Assembly: GCA_025449115.1 (NCBI GenBank)
Contig: JAHLKC010000023.1
Span: 186,001-250,000, forward strand
Reading direction: 5' to 3'
Length of the DNA: 64,000 bases
Origin: Chytridium lagenaria
Taxonomy: Eukaryota > Chytridiomycota > Chytridiomycetes > Chytridiales > Chytridiaceae
Every line of letters begins with the position of its first letter. The first letter of the stretch is position 1. The notes under the pieces were generated by a model. It was not told the DNA's origin and ran no database searches. It saw nothing but the letters and a program-made list of their open reading frames with translations. The position numbers and the translations under genes are program-made. Of this stretch, positions 13,949-25,246 are shown one piece after another.

Positions 13949-14328
13949 ATGATCATTCCAGTCCGTTGTTTCTCGTCCGTATCATCTCTTCCTCATCATC
14001 AACGACGGAGCTCTAACACTTTCCATAGCTGCGGCAAGGTCATTGGAGACAAATGGGAGCAGTACATCACCCTTCTTCAGAATGAGTACAGCGAGGGACA
14101 GGCTATGGACCAACTTAACTTGAAGAGATACTGCTGTAGAAGGATGGTTCTTACACATGTGGACCTTATTGAGAAGTTGCTTCAGTGAGTAGAATTGAGA
14201 GTGCTTTTCTGCCGGGTTTTCTGGTCTAGTTTATATTGGTTTTGAGGGGGTTCGCTGGGATGATTGGAAAGAGTGATGGAATATCAGTTTAACCTGTGAT
14301 TTGTAGCTTCGGTGCCAAGGGACGTTAA
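13949..14328 (+). CDS. RPB10: RNA polymerases I, II and III subunit RPB10 (RPABC5)
   Basis: This small zinc-binding subunit is shared by all three nuclear RNA polymerases. Exon 1 (13949-13974) encodes [10 protein letters not shown] 54-base intron (13975-14028) is removed, and exon 2 (14029-14184) continues [20 protein letters not shown] and [20 protein letters not shown]. The zinc ligands CFSC and CCRR are intact, and CFSC is formed across the splice. The last codons are less sure. A donor GTGAGT at 14185 and an acceptor TTGTAG at 14301-14306 would add HFGAKGR and stop at 14326-14328, giving about 67 residues, the usual family length. Without that splice the frame stops right after LLQ. I see no frame error. 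A run of T just upstream (13911-13921) is probably 5' flank. Confidence 0.93.
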
Positions 14329-15339
14329 GAGCTGGCAATGGAAAATGCAGCAATGGACTGATGGACAGTATATACACTGTTTTCAATGGAAACGCAGTAT
14401 ATCTTTGGACATCACAACCAGATCCCACCTTCTCTTCGAATAACAGTCCCAACCTCAAACTACAACGTCAAAGGCGATGCCGCCTGGAGTTCTCAAAGAC
14501 TCTCGCTGGATTCGACTGCATGCCATTCACGCGTGCTCCTCTCCTTTTCTTTGATCAGACTATTTATGATATCAACAAACAATATATATATATGAGCCAT
14601 GACTTTGTTGTTTTATTCTTCCTTTTACTTAAATTCAAACCAAACACTTTATGACGAGAGCACAATGACGTGGACGGAAAGAATACAGCAGATCAGTTGA
14701 AATTAAAAATGAGAAATATTGGGTTGGCTCAAGGCTTCCTAGATATCTAGCAAGCTTAGAGGAGGTCAACCAGTTATTCCCGAAAGAAAAGCGTAGCATT
14801 ATTCTTCCCATTAAGCCTTGTCCCCTTCAGTAATCCATGGACGAGGATCACCAAAGTCTTTGAGGTGGGTATCGTTTACATAAACTTACAGATTCAGTAA
14901 TCTCAAACATTCGAAAGTTGAGCTAACTAAAGAGGACGTATGCACTGGTTATCTCATTCTAAAGCTCAAGAATCCACACTCGTTCGCAGTGTGAGCTCTC
15001 CTAATCGATACAGAGCTCAGACAGCGTTGCGTGTTTGGTTTCAGCTTCAGATCCAACGGCAAGGGATTGGGCGTAAAGAGAATGAAAAGAGGAGAGAAAA
15101 AGTAATCAATGCAAAAACCAGTAAATTCCCCGAGAGTGTTTTTATATGGAAATTCGACCAATAGAATCGAAATCTAATCTCTGGGATTTTTTATCAGTTG
15201 GAAAGATTTCGCTGTTGGTTTGAATTTCATCTCGAGTCACCTTCAAAAACCACCTCAGCAGCCCATTGCACCTCAACTCCCATTCACATCCATCCATCCA
15301 TCCATCCATCTACACCTTCACCTCCATCATCTTACTGCA
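14329..15339. other. 1 kb intergenic region upstream of asparagine synthetase
   Basis: Several open frames of 60-100 codons occur on both strands, but none shows conserved protein character or splice support. A short TA repeat lies at 14583-14592. A CATC repeat of about six units sits at 15287-15310, just before the asparagine synthetase ATG and probably in its 5' untranslated region. Confidence 0.4.
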
Positions 15340-17499
15340 ATGTGTGGCATCTTTGCTGCATTTGGTCTCGCAAAGGGTGGCGAAGCATTCCGTGAACGCG
15401 CTGTAGCCTTATCCAAAAAGTGTGTTGATATCATCCATTCTGAGCCCAGCCATCACATCTCTCTTTTCTTACAAACTAACTTTTCTCGTATCAGGATCAG
15501 GCATCGTGGACCCGATTGGAGTGGTGTCAAGGTCGCTGGGAAAAGTATCCTCTGTCACGAGCGTCTTGCTATCGTCGGTGTTGGTAAGAAAGACACTTTT
15601 GATAAACTAGACTCATTCGTTTGCAGATAGTGGTGCTCAACCGTTAACGAACGAGGACGAAACTGTGTTCCTTACGGTCAACGGTGAGATCTATAATCAT
15701 GTCACTCTGCGCAAGCAGCTCAAGAACCCCGCCAAATTTAAGACGCACTCGGATTGTGAAGTCATCTTGCATATGGTGAGTTTGGGAGCGCATTGGCAGT
15801 TCAGGCTTTCAAGGGGGAATCCAGTATCACTATTCTGCCATAGATGCTAACCTTGTTTATTGTGACTTTCTTGATCAGTACGAAGAGATGGGTGCCGACC
15901 TTGTTAACCACCTGGATGGCATGTTCTCTTTTGTCCTCTACGACTCTCGCAAGGATCTCTTCCTCGCCGCTCGCGATCACGTTGGCATCACCACCCTCTA
16001 TCAAGGCTGGCGTTCCTCCGACAACTCAATCTGGTTTGCCTCTGAGATGAAATCCTCAACGAAGACTGTGACCGCATTATTGCCTTCCCTCCAGGTCACT
16101 ACTACCTCTCCACTACAAAGCAAACGATTCAATACTACAAAACCGAAATGGTATGGAGACATCGCGGCTAATGTGCCGCCGCTGGAGGATGAGGGGAAGG
16201 TCAACACGGAGGAGCAGGACAAGGAAATGTATACAGCGTTGAGGACGACGCTGGAAAAGTCTGTCAAGAAAAGATTGATGAGTGAGGTGCCTTATGGCGT
16301 TTTGCTGAGTGGAGGGTTTGGATTCGAGTTTGATTGCCTCCATTGCTATGCGTATGAGGAAAAAGGACATGGAGGAGAACGCAGAAGAGGATGATGACAT
16401 TCGATGTAAGTTAGATTTCTAAACCCTTTATCATGTCTACACCACTAATCTCGTTATCACATACATCATCTAGCTGCCATCTCTTCCGCAGCAGCATGGC
16501 CCCGTCTCCACTCCTTCTCAATCGGTCTCCCCGGTTCTCCCGATCTCAAAGCCGCCCTTCGCGTCGCCCAATTCCTGAAAACCGTTCACCATGGCTACAC
16601 CTTCACTGGTCGAAGAAGCATTGGATGCTATCTCCGACGTGATTTGGCACCTTGAAACATACGACGTGACCACCATCCGCGCCTCCACGCCCATGTGGCT
16701 CCTTTCCCGCAAAATCAAAGCAATGGGTGTCAAGATGGTGTTGAGTGGGGAGGGCAGTGATGAAATTTTCGGGGGGTACTTGTACTTTCATAACTCGCCA
16801 AACGCTCAAGCCTTGCATCATGAATGTATTACACGTATTCAGAACCTCCACACGAGTGATAACTTGAGAGCCAACAAGTCGACCATGGCTTGGGGTCTTG
16901 AAGCCCGTGTTCCCTTCCTTGACCGTCAATTCCTTGACGCTGCCATGCTTCAAGTCCCCCCTACTCACAAACTCTCCCGTCGCGCTCCATACAACCACTA
17001 CATTGAGAAATATGTTTTACGTAAAGCTTTCGACACCCCTGAAGACCCGTACCTCCCTGAAGATATCCTGTGGAGACAAAAAGAACAGTTCTCGGATGGT
17101 GTTGGGTACTCGTGGATTGATCAATTGAAGGCGCATAGTGAGGCGACGATTTCGGATGAAGATTTTGCAAGGGCTGCCGTGTTTTTCCCGCATGATACAC
17201 CAACGACTAAGGAGGCGTTTTGGTATCGCAGGATCTTTGAGAAACATTATCCGCAGAGAGCGTGTCTTGAAAGTGTCGTTAGGTGGATTCCGAGGAAGGA
17301 TTGGGGTGAGTTGGTTGCTGCCTTTTGTGTCGTTCTGCGACTTGTCTAATTTGCACTTTTAGGATGCTCGGAAGATCCTTCTGGACGTGCACAGGCGGCG
17401 CATAACTCGGCGTACCAGAAGAACGCGGCTGGTGAGAAGCACGTTAACGGGTCTTCTCCTGCGGCGAAGGATGCCAAGAAACAGAAGGTGGATGCTTAA
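15340..17499 (+). CDS. asparagine synthetase (glutamine-hydrolysing)
   Basis: This enzyme makes asparagine from aspartate, ATP and glutamine. The ATG at 15340 begins MCGIFAAFG, putting the nucleophile cysteine at position 2 of the glutaminase (Ntn) domain. Exon 2 has [10 protein letters not shown], and NGEIYNH follows near 15680. The synthetase half carries LLSGG near 16310 (ATP pyrophosphatase loop), [16 protein letters not shown] near 16740 and [18 protein letters not shown] near 16880. The final exon is short, Ala/Lys-rich and ends at TAA 17497-17499. Four single-base disruptions are visible: a lost C near 16054, an extra A near 16146 (restoring frame), an extra T near 16317 inside the SGGLDSS loop, and an extra G near 16609. 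Outside these points the protein is fully family-like, so these are probably sequence errors rather than a dead gene. Confidence 0.93.
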
Positions 17500-17790
17500 G
17501 GTTAAATGGGAAATGGGCTTAGACGAAGACTTTATTCTTTTCGATTTGTTTTCTTTTTTTTTTGGCTTCTAGGCCGAGGGTCTATGTTATGTCAAGGATT
17601 GTACTGAGTCTCCATTTTTCGAGTTTTGAATTTCCTTCATTATCATAATCCAGTAAAGAAATTGATTCCACTTTATCTTTACTTAAAAAAAAAAGACCCG
17701 TGTGTCATTAAAACAATTGCTCTCTTCAGAGCTTAATTGCTGTGGCAAACAAACGACCATTTTACCGTCACACCAGATCCTGACAATTCA

Positions 17791-19653
17791 ATGACTAAGG
17801 TTGTCGAAGGCATTGGCGGCACAGGAAGCGTCCTTGTGCACAATGCAAACGGAGGATCAGCAACCACCGAGTGGGTTTTTATCCACAGTGAGGGTAAGAA
17901 TATCATCTGCTGCATCCTACATGGTGGTCTTTGGGAGGTGTGTTGATATATTCTCTTGAAAGGAAGGACATCGACAGCGAGACCTGCGTTTGATGCTGTA
18001 GCGAATATACTTGATGGATACTTGTCTGATTCAAAGCTGGTGAGACTTTCCTGCCTCATGTCGTATAATCTATATCGTTGTGCTTTAGAGGAGTCTCACG
18101 AATGAGGAGAATCTGGGAAAGGTCACGGTGTTTGAGACCGAGGTGGATGTACGGAAGACAAGTTTAAGTCACTTGGGTGAGTCAGGTTTTTTTGGAATGA
18201 AGGCTGATGCGATGGGGTAGGAAAGTCGCTACCTAATCTACAAAGACTGAAACTGAGAAATGGATACGTCCCATCGATTCGGTATAAGCGGCTGTTCATT
18301 TTTGCGTTGACGACTCGTATTAACATGATTGCGTTTTTTTCATGGTGGGTTGAATGAAATAGCGATCTTGGATGTGGATATGACTTTTTGTCGGTTCTAT
18401 GGATCACGCGGTGTCAGTTGACGGAATTGGATGGGATAGGATCCATAGGGACATTGAAAGTGAGAATATTGTTAGAGTGTGTTGGATATTGACGCAGAAT
18501 GTTGAAGGAACTTTACCTTTCTTATAATGAAGTTGAGGATTTGAGTTCTTTAGGGATGTTGGATTGTCTAGAGATTCTAGATTTAGAAGGGTAGGTACCT
18601 GAGAGGATATTTATTTTGTTGGACATTTGGTCATCCAACTTTTCTACTTTATTCAATACATACTCCTAACGATTCACTTGTCTTCAGCAACAACATCAGC
18701 GACATCAACCAAATCGACCACCTCTCACTCTGCACCTCCCTCCAATCTCTCACCCTCGAAGGCAACCCCATCACAACAGTCCACGAAGAAAACACACTAG
18801 AATCAACTCTCTCGAAAACTTTTCTTCGAACAGCCATATGGAACGCGGTACCACATCTTCAGGTTTTAGACGACGAACCATTGCATCGTGATGAATGTAT
18901 TTACATACCCCTCACATCGTGTTTTCTTATTGTTCAAGGCCGCGGGACGATCCCTGATGAATTCATGTCAAAGCTAGAGTTGGTGGCGAGGAGCAGGCCT
19001 CCTTCTGCTATCGCCAAGCAAATCGACGATAAAGCCAATGACGCAAGCAGTGACCTCACATTCGGTAACATTTCCCCCCAACCTTTCACCAAATTCACAT
19101 AACATCCAGGCACCGACGAAACCATCGCCGGAAACCCCATTCTCTTTCTTCGATCCCGTCGATCCCGTAACATAGACTCTCAACCCCCATCACGTCCCAC
19201 AACCGCCATCCCAACTCCCCACCCGAAAACTCATGGTCCACCCTCTCCATAGCAGCCGTCGACACCCCATCCGCCTTCATCGAACCCTGGGTCCCCTCCA
19301 CGATCCAGACCCCCCCGTCCCAAATCCCGTAAAACCGACCGTCCAGAAAGACCCCGCGCCACCGCCATCATAACATTGACGATGAAGTCTCACATCCCCA
19401 TCAACCCATCCTCACTCCGCGTCCACCCACGGTCACGGAAACCTATCCGTCGACCGCGGATGGCGTCGCCGAATGTGGGGATCGGGGAGGAGGAGGTGGT
19501 GGTGGTGCATGCGGTGCGCGGGAGAGACAGAATCCGTTACCGCCTGTGACGCCGCCGTCGGGGACGGGGAGGATTGGGATGTTTATGGGGAGGAAGGAGT
19601 TGCCGCCTTTGATGGCGCAGGCTGTTGAGACGGGGGTTGGAGGAGGGAGATGA
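17791..19653 (+). CDS. LRRC56/ODA8-like leucine-rich repeat protein (flagellar dynein assembly)
   Basis: LRRC56 (ODA8 in Chlamydomonas) helps assemble and import outer dynein arms of motile cilia. The first ATG in the open frame is at 17791. A marker block, RSLTNEENLGKVTVFETEVD then TSLSHLG near 18090-18175, matches the segment before the LRRs. The repeats follow: LKELYLSYNEVEDLSSLGML, LEILDLEGNNISDINQIDHL and LQSLTLEGNPITTV, then an LRR cap ending VLDDEPLHRDE near 18890. GTIPDEFMSKLELVARS and FGTDETIAGNPILFLR correspond to later conserved LRRC56 motifs. The C-terminus is Pro/Arg-rich, low in conservation, with at least one frame change after 19230. It closes with MGRKELPPLMAQAVETGVGG and TGA at 19651-19653. 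Its presence argues that the organism makes flagellated zoospores. Confidence 0.75.
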
Positions 19654-19848
19654 GATGTGTGCTTGTTTGTTTTTTTTTAATATAAAGCCACGCGCGTCTT
19701 TTTAACGCGTTTTTTTTCTGTTGAACGCGTCGGTCTCGTTCCACCATGTCAGGTTGCCCAAGCCCGCATGCATGGTGACAAGGACATTTCCCATTCAAAA
19801 AAAAAACCTCACCGTTTTTTCAATTCAACACCAACCTCATCTCCAACA

Positions 19849-20574
19849 ATGCAACCTGATCCAATGGCCCGTCCCATGGAGATCCTCAACGCCCTCATCA
19901 CCCTCAAATACCCCTACCCACCTCCCTCCATCAACCCCCTCCTCCCTCCCCCCCCCCAACAGACCCCTTTGCCCTCCCACTCCAAGCCTACCCCCTCTTC
20001 TACGCCCTGACCATCCTCTACGTCACCCGTCTCCCGGCCCGCGCTCGTGCTCTCGGTCTCGTCCTTGGGATCCTCTCGGTCCCCGTTGAATACATCTTTC
20101 ATGCGGTCACGGCAGTAAACAACAAGGGGGATATCACCTTTGCAGGACGGTGGGGGGAGGGTCATGCGACGCTGTTTAGGATGGGAGGGGTGTTGATGAG
20201 TGGACCGTTGTTCCTCGTTTACACGCATATCCCTATCATCCTCCGTGGATGTCTCCTCCCCGTCATCATAGCCTTCTAGAACTCATCCATGGGTAAGTTT
20301 TATTTCCGCGGTTTTTTAATTTTGCAGATATCTCCTGATCTTATGTACGGATATAACCCTGCCTGGCATTACATGGGTTCCGATGTGTACTTTGATGGTA
20401 CGGTTAAGGTTTCGGTGCTTGTGTATTGGATTCCTGTTGGGTTGTTGATGGATTTGGCGGGTTGGAGGGGGTCTGTGGGTGACGAGGGGGTTGGAGGGGT
20501 GGATTGAGACGAGGAAGGAGAGGATGGAGAAAGAGGTGAGGAGGATGGAAGGGAGTGGAGAGGAAGGGAGGTGA
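19849..20574 (+). CDS. multi-pass membrane protein of unknown family
   Basis: The start is the ATG at 19849 (MQPDPMARPMEILNALITLK). After a Pro-rich stretch holding a run of nine C (19950-19958), the likely frame shifts to FALPLQAYPLFYALTILYVT. It continues with hydrophobic segments (LGLVLGILSVPVEYIFHAV, GGVLMSGPLFLVYTHIPIIL). A splice after 20285 (GGTAAG to TTGCAG near 20326) leads to SPDLMYGYNPAWHYMGSDVY, then VSVLVYWIPVGLLMDLAGW, and a charged C-terminal helix rich in Glu/Arg ending near TGA 20572-20574. About four membrane segments are expected. I do not recognise the family. The gene lies 195 bases after the LRRC56-like gene and is convergent with EBP2. Confidence 0.6.
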
Positions 20575-21071
20575 TTTGGAGGGAATGGTATATATGTTTA
20601 GTGTCTGATGATGATATGAGTGAAGAACACGCTTTGTTTAATAAACGCAAACATTGGGATGTACTATCCACGCTATTAAACACAAAGATTGGGATCGTAC
20701 TATCCACGCTTTGGCGTATTTATAAAGCTAGAATAGACAGATATTTTGCTATCGCAGGATCACATCTAAAGCAGCGACGTTGTTTATACAAAGCTGCATT
20801 TGCGAAAACCGTACGAAGCGTCATAACCAAAACAAAATATTGTCTAAAGGGTAGCAACGTTTATTACCAGTGACCGCGAGGGCCGTCAAAGAAAAAAGAT
20901 AAATTACAACCAAAATGAAAAAAAAGGTTGAAGAAAACATTCCACAGTCAATAGCGGTGCCAACACCATAACAACTGCAGAGAAAAAAAAAGGAGGAATC
21001 ACCCATACCCTTTACTTATTCTGTCTTCTAGCCTTCCCAACCCTCTTTTCACACCTCCCCCTTCTTCCCTC
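20575..21071. other. intergenic region between convergent genes, with a short tandem repeat
   Basis: No coding feature is supported. Two adjacent copies of a roughly 31-base unit (20644-20674 and 20679-20710, sharing TACTATCCACGCT) lie here. An A-rich stretch follows at 20890-20995. The sequence before 21071 is the 3' flank of EBP2. Confidence 0.45.
20644..20710. repeat. two-copy imperfect tandem repeat, about 35 bases per unit
   Basis: Copies at 20644-20674 and 20679-20710 share AAAxATTGGGAT followed by GTACTATCCACGCT, with one base inserted in the second copy. The function is unknown. Confidence 0.75.
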
Positions 21072-22911
21072 TCAAAGCCTCCTTCCCCGCATCCCCCCCT
21101 TCGCCCCCGCCTTCATCTTTTTCGGATTAAAATCAAAATCATCCGTCGACGCTCTGGTATTACTCTTATCCCTTCGATGCTTCCCCCCAAACCCATACTT
21201 GGCATCCTTGCTCCGTCGTTTCGGGTTCACCTTTTGACGTGGATCCGTCAGTTCAGCATCGACTTGGACGTTGAACTCCTCGCCGCCTTGGTTGGACAGG
21301 GATTTGGTCTTTTTGCGTAAGAGTTGGAGTTTGTCAAGTCCTTCTTTTTGGATTGTTCGCGGGCGGCGAGTTTTTCTTGTTGGACTTTTTTGCCAAACTG
21401 CGGGGGGGTTTTGGGACGGTTAGTGGTTGAGAAGAGATGGATGGAAAATAGAGGAGAAGAGGGATAAACGATGTACGAAAAATATAAAAGAAAAGAGGAT
21501 GGGGGAGGGGATAAACGATGCACGAAAAATGTAAAAGAAAAGAGGGATGGGGAGGGGTAAAGAGGAATAGGGGTGATGAGGGATGCGAAAAGAGGGATGG
21601 TGGACGCGGGAAAAAAGGATGAGAGAGAGTAAAAGAGGGATGGGGAGAGAGTGAATAAAACAACCCACCTTTTTAGCTTCCCTCATCTTCTTGATCCTCT
21701 CCGCTTCGGCCACCGCATTCGCCTCATCCACCAATTTCTGTCTCACCCTCATCATATGTTCATCACTCTTCACCATCTCTGCATAATAATCCAACGGTCT
21801 AAACACGGGGACGTTGAGTTTCTTCAACTTTTTCTCACCCTCCACGGCGGCTTCTAGGGCTTGTTTGTAAAAGGCGAGTTCGCGGGTGAGGTCATTGTCT
21901 ACTTGGGTTTTGGATAGGGTGATGGGGGTGGTGGAGGTGATGCTTTGGTAGTCGAGCCAGGGGAGGGGGGTGGTGGGGGTTGAGAGGGTGATGTCGGAGA
22001 GACGGGAGAGGAGACCGGACTGGATGGGTGGTTAGATGTGATGGGATGGAGGATGGAGTCATGTAATGGATGGAAATGAATGTTAGATGTGAGGGATGGA
22101 GGATAGTCTGTAATGGATGGAAATGAATGGTTGGATGTGATGGGATGGAGGATAAAGTCATGTAATGGATGGAATGGATGGTTGGATGTGACGCGATGGA
22201 GGATGGGAAATAAAATAATGGAAACACTCGTACCTTGTCATTCACATAGACCTTTTTTGCATTCTCATCTCCTTGATCATCGTCCTCATCCTCATCATCA
22301 TCCTCCTCATCATCATCATCCTCATCATCATCATTGTCCCCACCTTCCTCTGTCTTCCTTCTCTTCTTCTCTTCCCTCACCAACAACCTCTCCAACAACC
22401 TCTCCTCCTTCTTCATATCCAAATACGCCTGCATCTCCAACTTTGCCTCCACATCCTCCTCCTCCTCCTCCTCCCCAACCTCCATCACAACCATCTCATC
22501 CTCACTCTCCTCCTTCTTCTTCCCCTTCATAGCCCGTCTCTTCTCCCTTGTCGTCACATGTTTCAAAGCAGCATTCTCAAGCATCGTCAAATCAACATCT
22601 TGGGTTTGGATAAACGTCTCAATGTCCATCTCGTCGTCTGATTTGGGCTTGGAGCCGCGGACTTTGACGCCTTGAGAGACTTTGGTCGTTACTTTGGGTT
22701 TGGACTTGTGATCTTGTTGGTGGACGTGTTGGCGGACATGGAGGAGGTTTGGAGGTGGGTTGAGTGATGGAGGGAGATGGGGAGACGGTAGGTTTGATTG
22801 GGAAACCTTTGATGCTGGTGTTGAAGGAGTAGCCTTGAGGCTTTGCCTTGTTGTTGAGGCGTTGCCTTCTTTGCTGACTTGAGGTTGGCCATACCCTCTT
22901 CTTTCGATCAA
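21072..22911 (-). CDS. EBP2: rRNA-processing protein EBP2 (EBNA1-binding protein 2 homologue)
   Basis: This nucleolar protein is needed for 60S ribosomal subunit assembly. Exon 1 (22234-22911) begins MIERRGYGQPQ; another ATG at 22892 in a different frame (MANLKSAKKATPQQQGKA) could be the true start if a base is missing. The exon holds Lys-rich and Asp/Glu-rich tracts, including a GAT/GAG run near 22275-22345, and ends KKVYVNDK. Exon 2 (21669-22019) has LSDITLSTPTTPLPWLDYQS and LNVPVFRPLDYYAEMVKSDE. Exon 3 starts at 21397 with FGKKVQQEKLAAREQSKK. One A is missing in an A run near 21345, after which EGLDKLQLLRKKTKSL and KDAKYGFGGKHRRDK continue to the stop at 21072. The C-terminal KYGFGGKHR signature is diagnostic. 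Both introns are filled with minisatellite-like repeats. Confidence 0.92.
21420..21668. repeat. purine-rich repeats in EBP2 intron 2
   Basis: A unit of about 58 bases holding GATAAACGATG, ACGAAAAAT and AAAAGAAAAGAGG occurs twice (about 21465 and 21513). It is followed by shorter AGAGGGATGG repeats to 21640. The plus strand is almost all purine. Confidence 0.7.
22021..22233. repeat. minisatellite filling EBP2 intron 1
   Basis: About three and a half copies of a 50-60 base unit, built from GGATGGAGGAT, TGTAATGGATGG and AATGAATGGTTGGATG, occupy almost the whole 214-base intron. Confidence 0.8.
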
Positions 22912-23341
22912 TAATGATTACGAATAGAAAAAAAAAAAAAAAAAAAAAAAAAAGGTTGTAGTTGTCAGATTATTGCTCAATCAATCAACCCCGACATATG
23001 GGTGATATTAAACAGAACAACAACAACCACAACACCATTATTATTGCACACGATATATATACTTTATCATAGGCAAATGGCATGGAGAATGCAGAATGAA
23101 ATGGATGATGATAAAAGAGGACACACCACCCACCAAACCATTCATTTCTATTTACACTTGATCCAATGCACTCTTGCATACAGAACACAACATCATCCAT
23201 TTTAAAAAACAAACAAATTTAAATGGGACATTTGATTTTAACACTACTAAATACTTGATGGCAAAAGCAAAATCACACACTATACTAAATACATCAAAAA
23301 GGATGTGCCCCAAAACTCCAAAAACAATAATAAATTTTGCT
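22912..23341. other. intergenic region with a 26-base poly(A)
   Basis: This lies between the EBP2 start and the CBS-protein stop. It holds an uninterrupted A run of about 25 bases at 22929-22953 next to the EBP2 start, and AT-rich sequence with no supported gene. Confidence 0.5.
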
Positions 23342-24635
23342 CTAACATCTTCTCGAAATCTCCAAAACAGCCTTGATGACATCCGTCATGCTAAACACAC
23401 CCACCATCCTCCCCGCCTCCACAACCCACAACCGATGCACGCGTCCCGCAACCATAGTCGACACAATCCTCTCCAATCCATCATCCAATGAACACGTCAA
23501 CCCAGGTCCAAGCACCGCAGGGTCAAGCATAAACCCGCCCTTCACCCTCCTCACAAATTCCTCCACACTCAATCCATCCAGGTCTTGAATGAGGTCGGGG
23601 AGGGAGGGGGGTTTGGGTTCATACAGATCGTCCGTGACGAGCGCGCGAAAGTCAGACGTGGAGAGGGTGCAGAGGATAGAGGGATGGGGATGCCCGGGAG
23701 GGAGGGGGTGGGGTCGTGGTCGACATTGTCGTCACGGATGACTGGAACGGCTTGGATGGCCATGGATGCCATGCCAGTGAGCGTGGGAAGGATCGGTGGG
23801 AGCTTTTGACAGAGTAAGGCGTTTCAGGGACGTATCCTAAAGAGCGTGGGGTGGCCGTGGAGACGGTCTGGAGAAAAGAGTCTGTGGAGGCATCCATGAT
23901 CTGGAGATGGTGGTGAAGGAAACGAAGAACGTCGCTTTGTGTGGCGAGAGCATAGTGGTCGGGATCTTCTGCGTGTTTGGACGAGAGTGACAAACTGGAG
24001 ACTGAAAGGTTGGAAGCATGCGATAGAGTCGTTGTGGAGTCCTTGTTGCTCCAGATTGGAACGAGGAGACGGTGAACACCTTTTGCGAGGGGTTCTAGGG
24101 TTCTGCGGAGAGGGAGGTCTGGTCTTCCGATCCACAGAGTGCGACCTTCGCTACTCGATCCAATGACCTCAAAGATGCGGCTGGATGCGAGGGATGCGGG
24201 ATCGCGAGTTCTTTTCGACAGGTGAAGAATGACATCGAGAATCTAGTGTGATGGTGATGAGTTGGAAATAGGAGGGGATAAAATAGACGGATGAGGATGA
24301 TGATGAAAGAGACACTCACCGTGACGGTTCCAATGTACTGCCTATCCTTTGTGCAAATATTGAGCTCGCCAGCTCCAACAAAATGCTGTTTTTGTCCATA
24401 CACAGCGATGGCTAAGAAAATGCATGATGAGTATTAAGATGATGATGATGAAGATGATGGTTAACTCACAAGTGACCCTGTGCTTCTTCATGAGTGCGAG
24501 GACATCTGCGAGACGCGTGTCTGAGGAGACGTCAATGAGCTTGTTTGGAGAGGCTGATGGCCTCAGTAGGAGCACGTCGATGATGGATGCAGTGTTGAGG
24601 ATGCCTTGACCTCCGGATGCCTCATGATGGAGCAT
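23342..24635 (-). CDS. CBS-domain protein (AMPK-gamma/Snf4-like arrangement)
   Basis: The protein has paired cystathionine-beta-synthase (CBS) motifs, which bind adenine nucleotides in AMPK-gamma and related regulators. The start is the ATG at 24635 (MLHHEASGGQGILNTASIID). The first motif holds LADVLALMKKHRVT, then after an intron YGQKQHFVGAGE and KDRQYIGTV. A second pair includes GVHRLLVPIW near 24070 and a block with YALATQSDVLRFLHHHLQIM. The last motif, HRLWVVEAGRMVGVFSMTDV, is the clearest. It sits just before the stop at 23342. At least one frame change falls between about 23820 and 23600. The family is larger than AMPK-gamma, so an Sds23-like or uncharacterised CBS regulator is equally possible. 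Confidence 0.72.
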
Positions 24636-25246
24636 ACTTGTTTTGAAGGTATAAAATAAATAGAGTTGGAGTGCAGAGGTGATGGTGGATAAGTAAAGTC
24701 AAAAGTCAGTTGCTCTTTTTAATACATAATGGACTCAAAGGATGAGTCAGTCTGGATCATTCAGACAAATATGATAATGTTATTAAAAGAGGGTAATGTC
24801 TTTATAATAATGGGTACACAACAACAGCAAAAGGATATGTCATTGTAACAAGATTTATCAGCCACCAAGAACACCTCATAGGCTCATGTAGATATCCAAT
24901 AGTATCACTCAATTACACATAACCAACCAATCATATTAACCAACCAACCACATCCATTCATTCATCATCCAATTGAATAAATAAAGATGAGGTAACACAA
25001 TATGCCACCATTAAAATTAAATATTAAATTATTTAAATATTCATTGCGTCACATCCATCACCATTCACCCTCCTTGAAACCCTACCATCACAGCGTAGAC
25101 AAGGCAATAATTAGTATTAATTTTTACTCTTTAAAAAAGTTTTTCTTTTCTATCTATCTCTCCTCCGAGTCCGTCAACCCCATCATCCCCATCAATCATC
25201 CATCCCCCCTTTACTCTCTATCTAATCTAAACGTCTTCTTCTCATC
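24636..25246. other. divergent intergenic region, AT-rich
   Basis: This separates the divergent CBS-domain gene and the four-helix membrane-protein gene. It holds CCAACCAA-type short repeats near 24920-24955 and a CT-rich stretch before 25247 that is probably a 5' untranslated leader. No gene is supported. Confidence 0.45.

Noticed and set aside
16040..16620. Programmed frameshifting in asparagine synthetase
   Set aside because: The shifts occur four times in both directions without a common slippery site, and similar breaks affect many unrelated genes.
22113..22675. Plus-strand frames rich in Ile/Leu or Ser/Pro/His
   Set aside because: They are the complement of the EBP2 acidic exon and its intron minisatellite.
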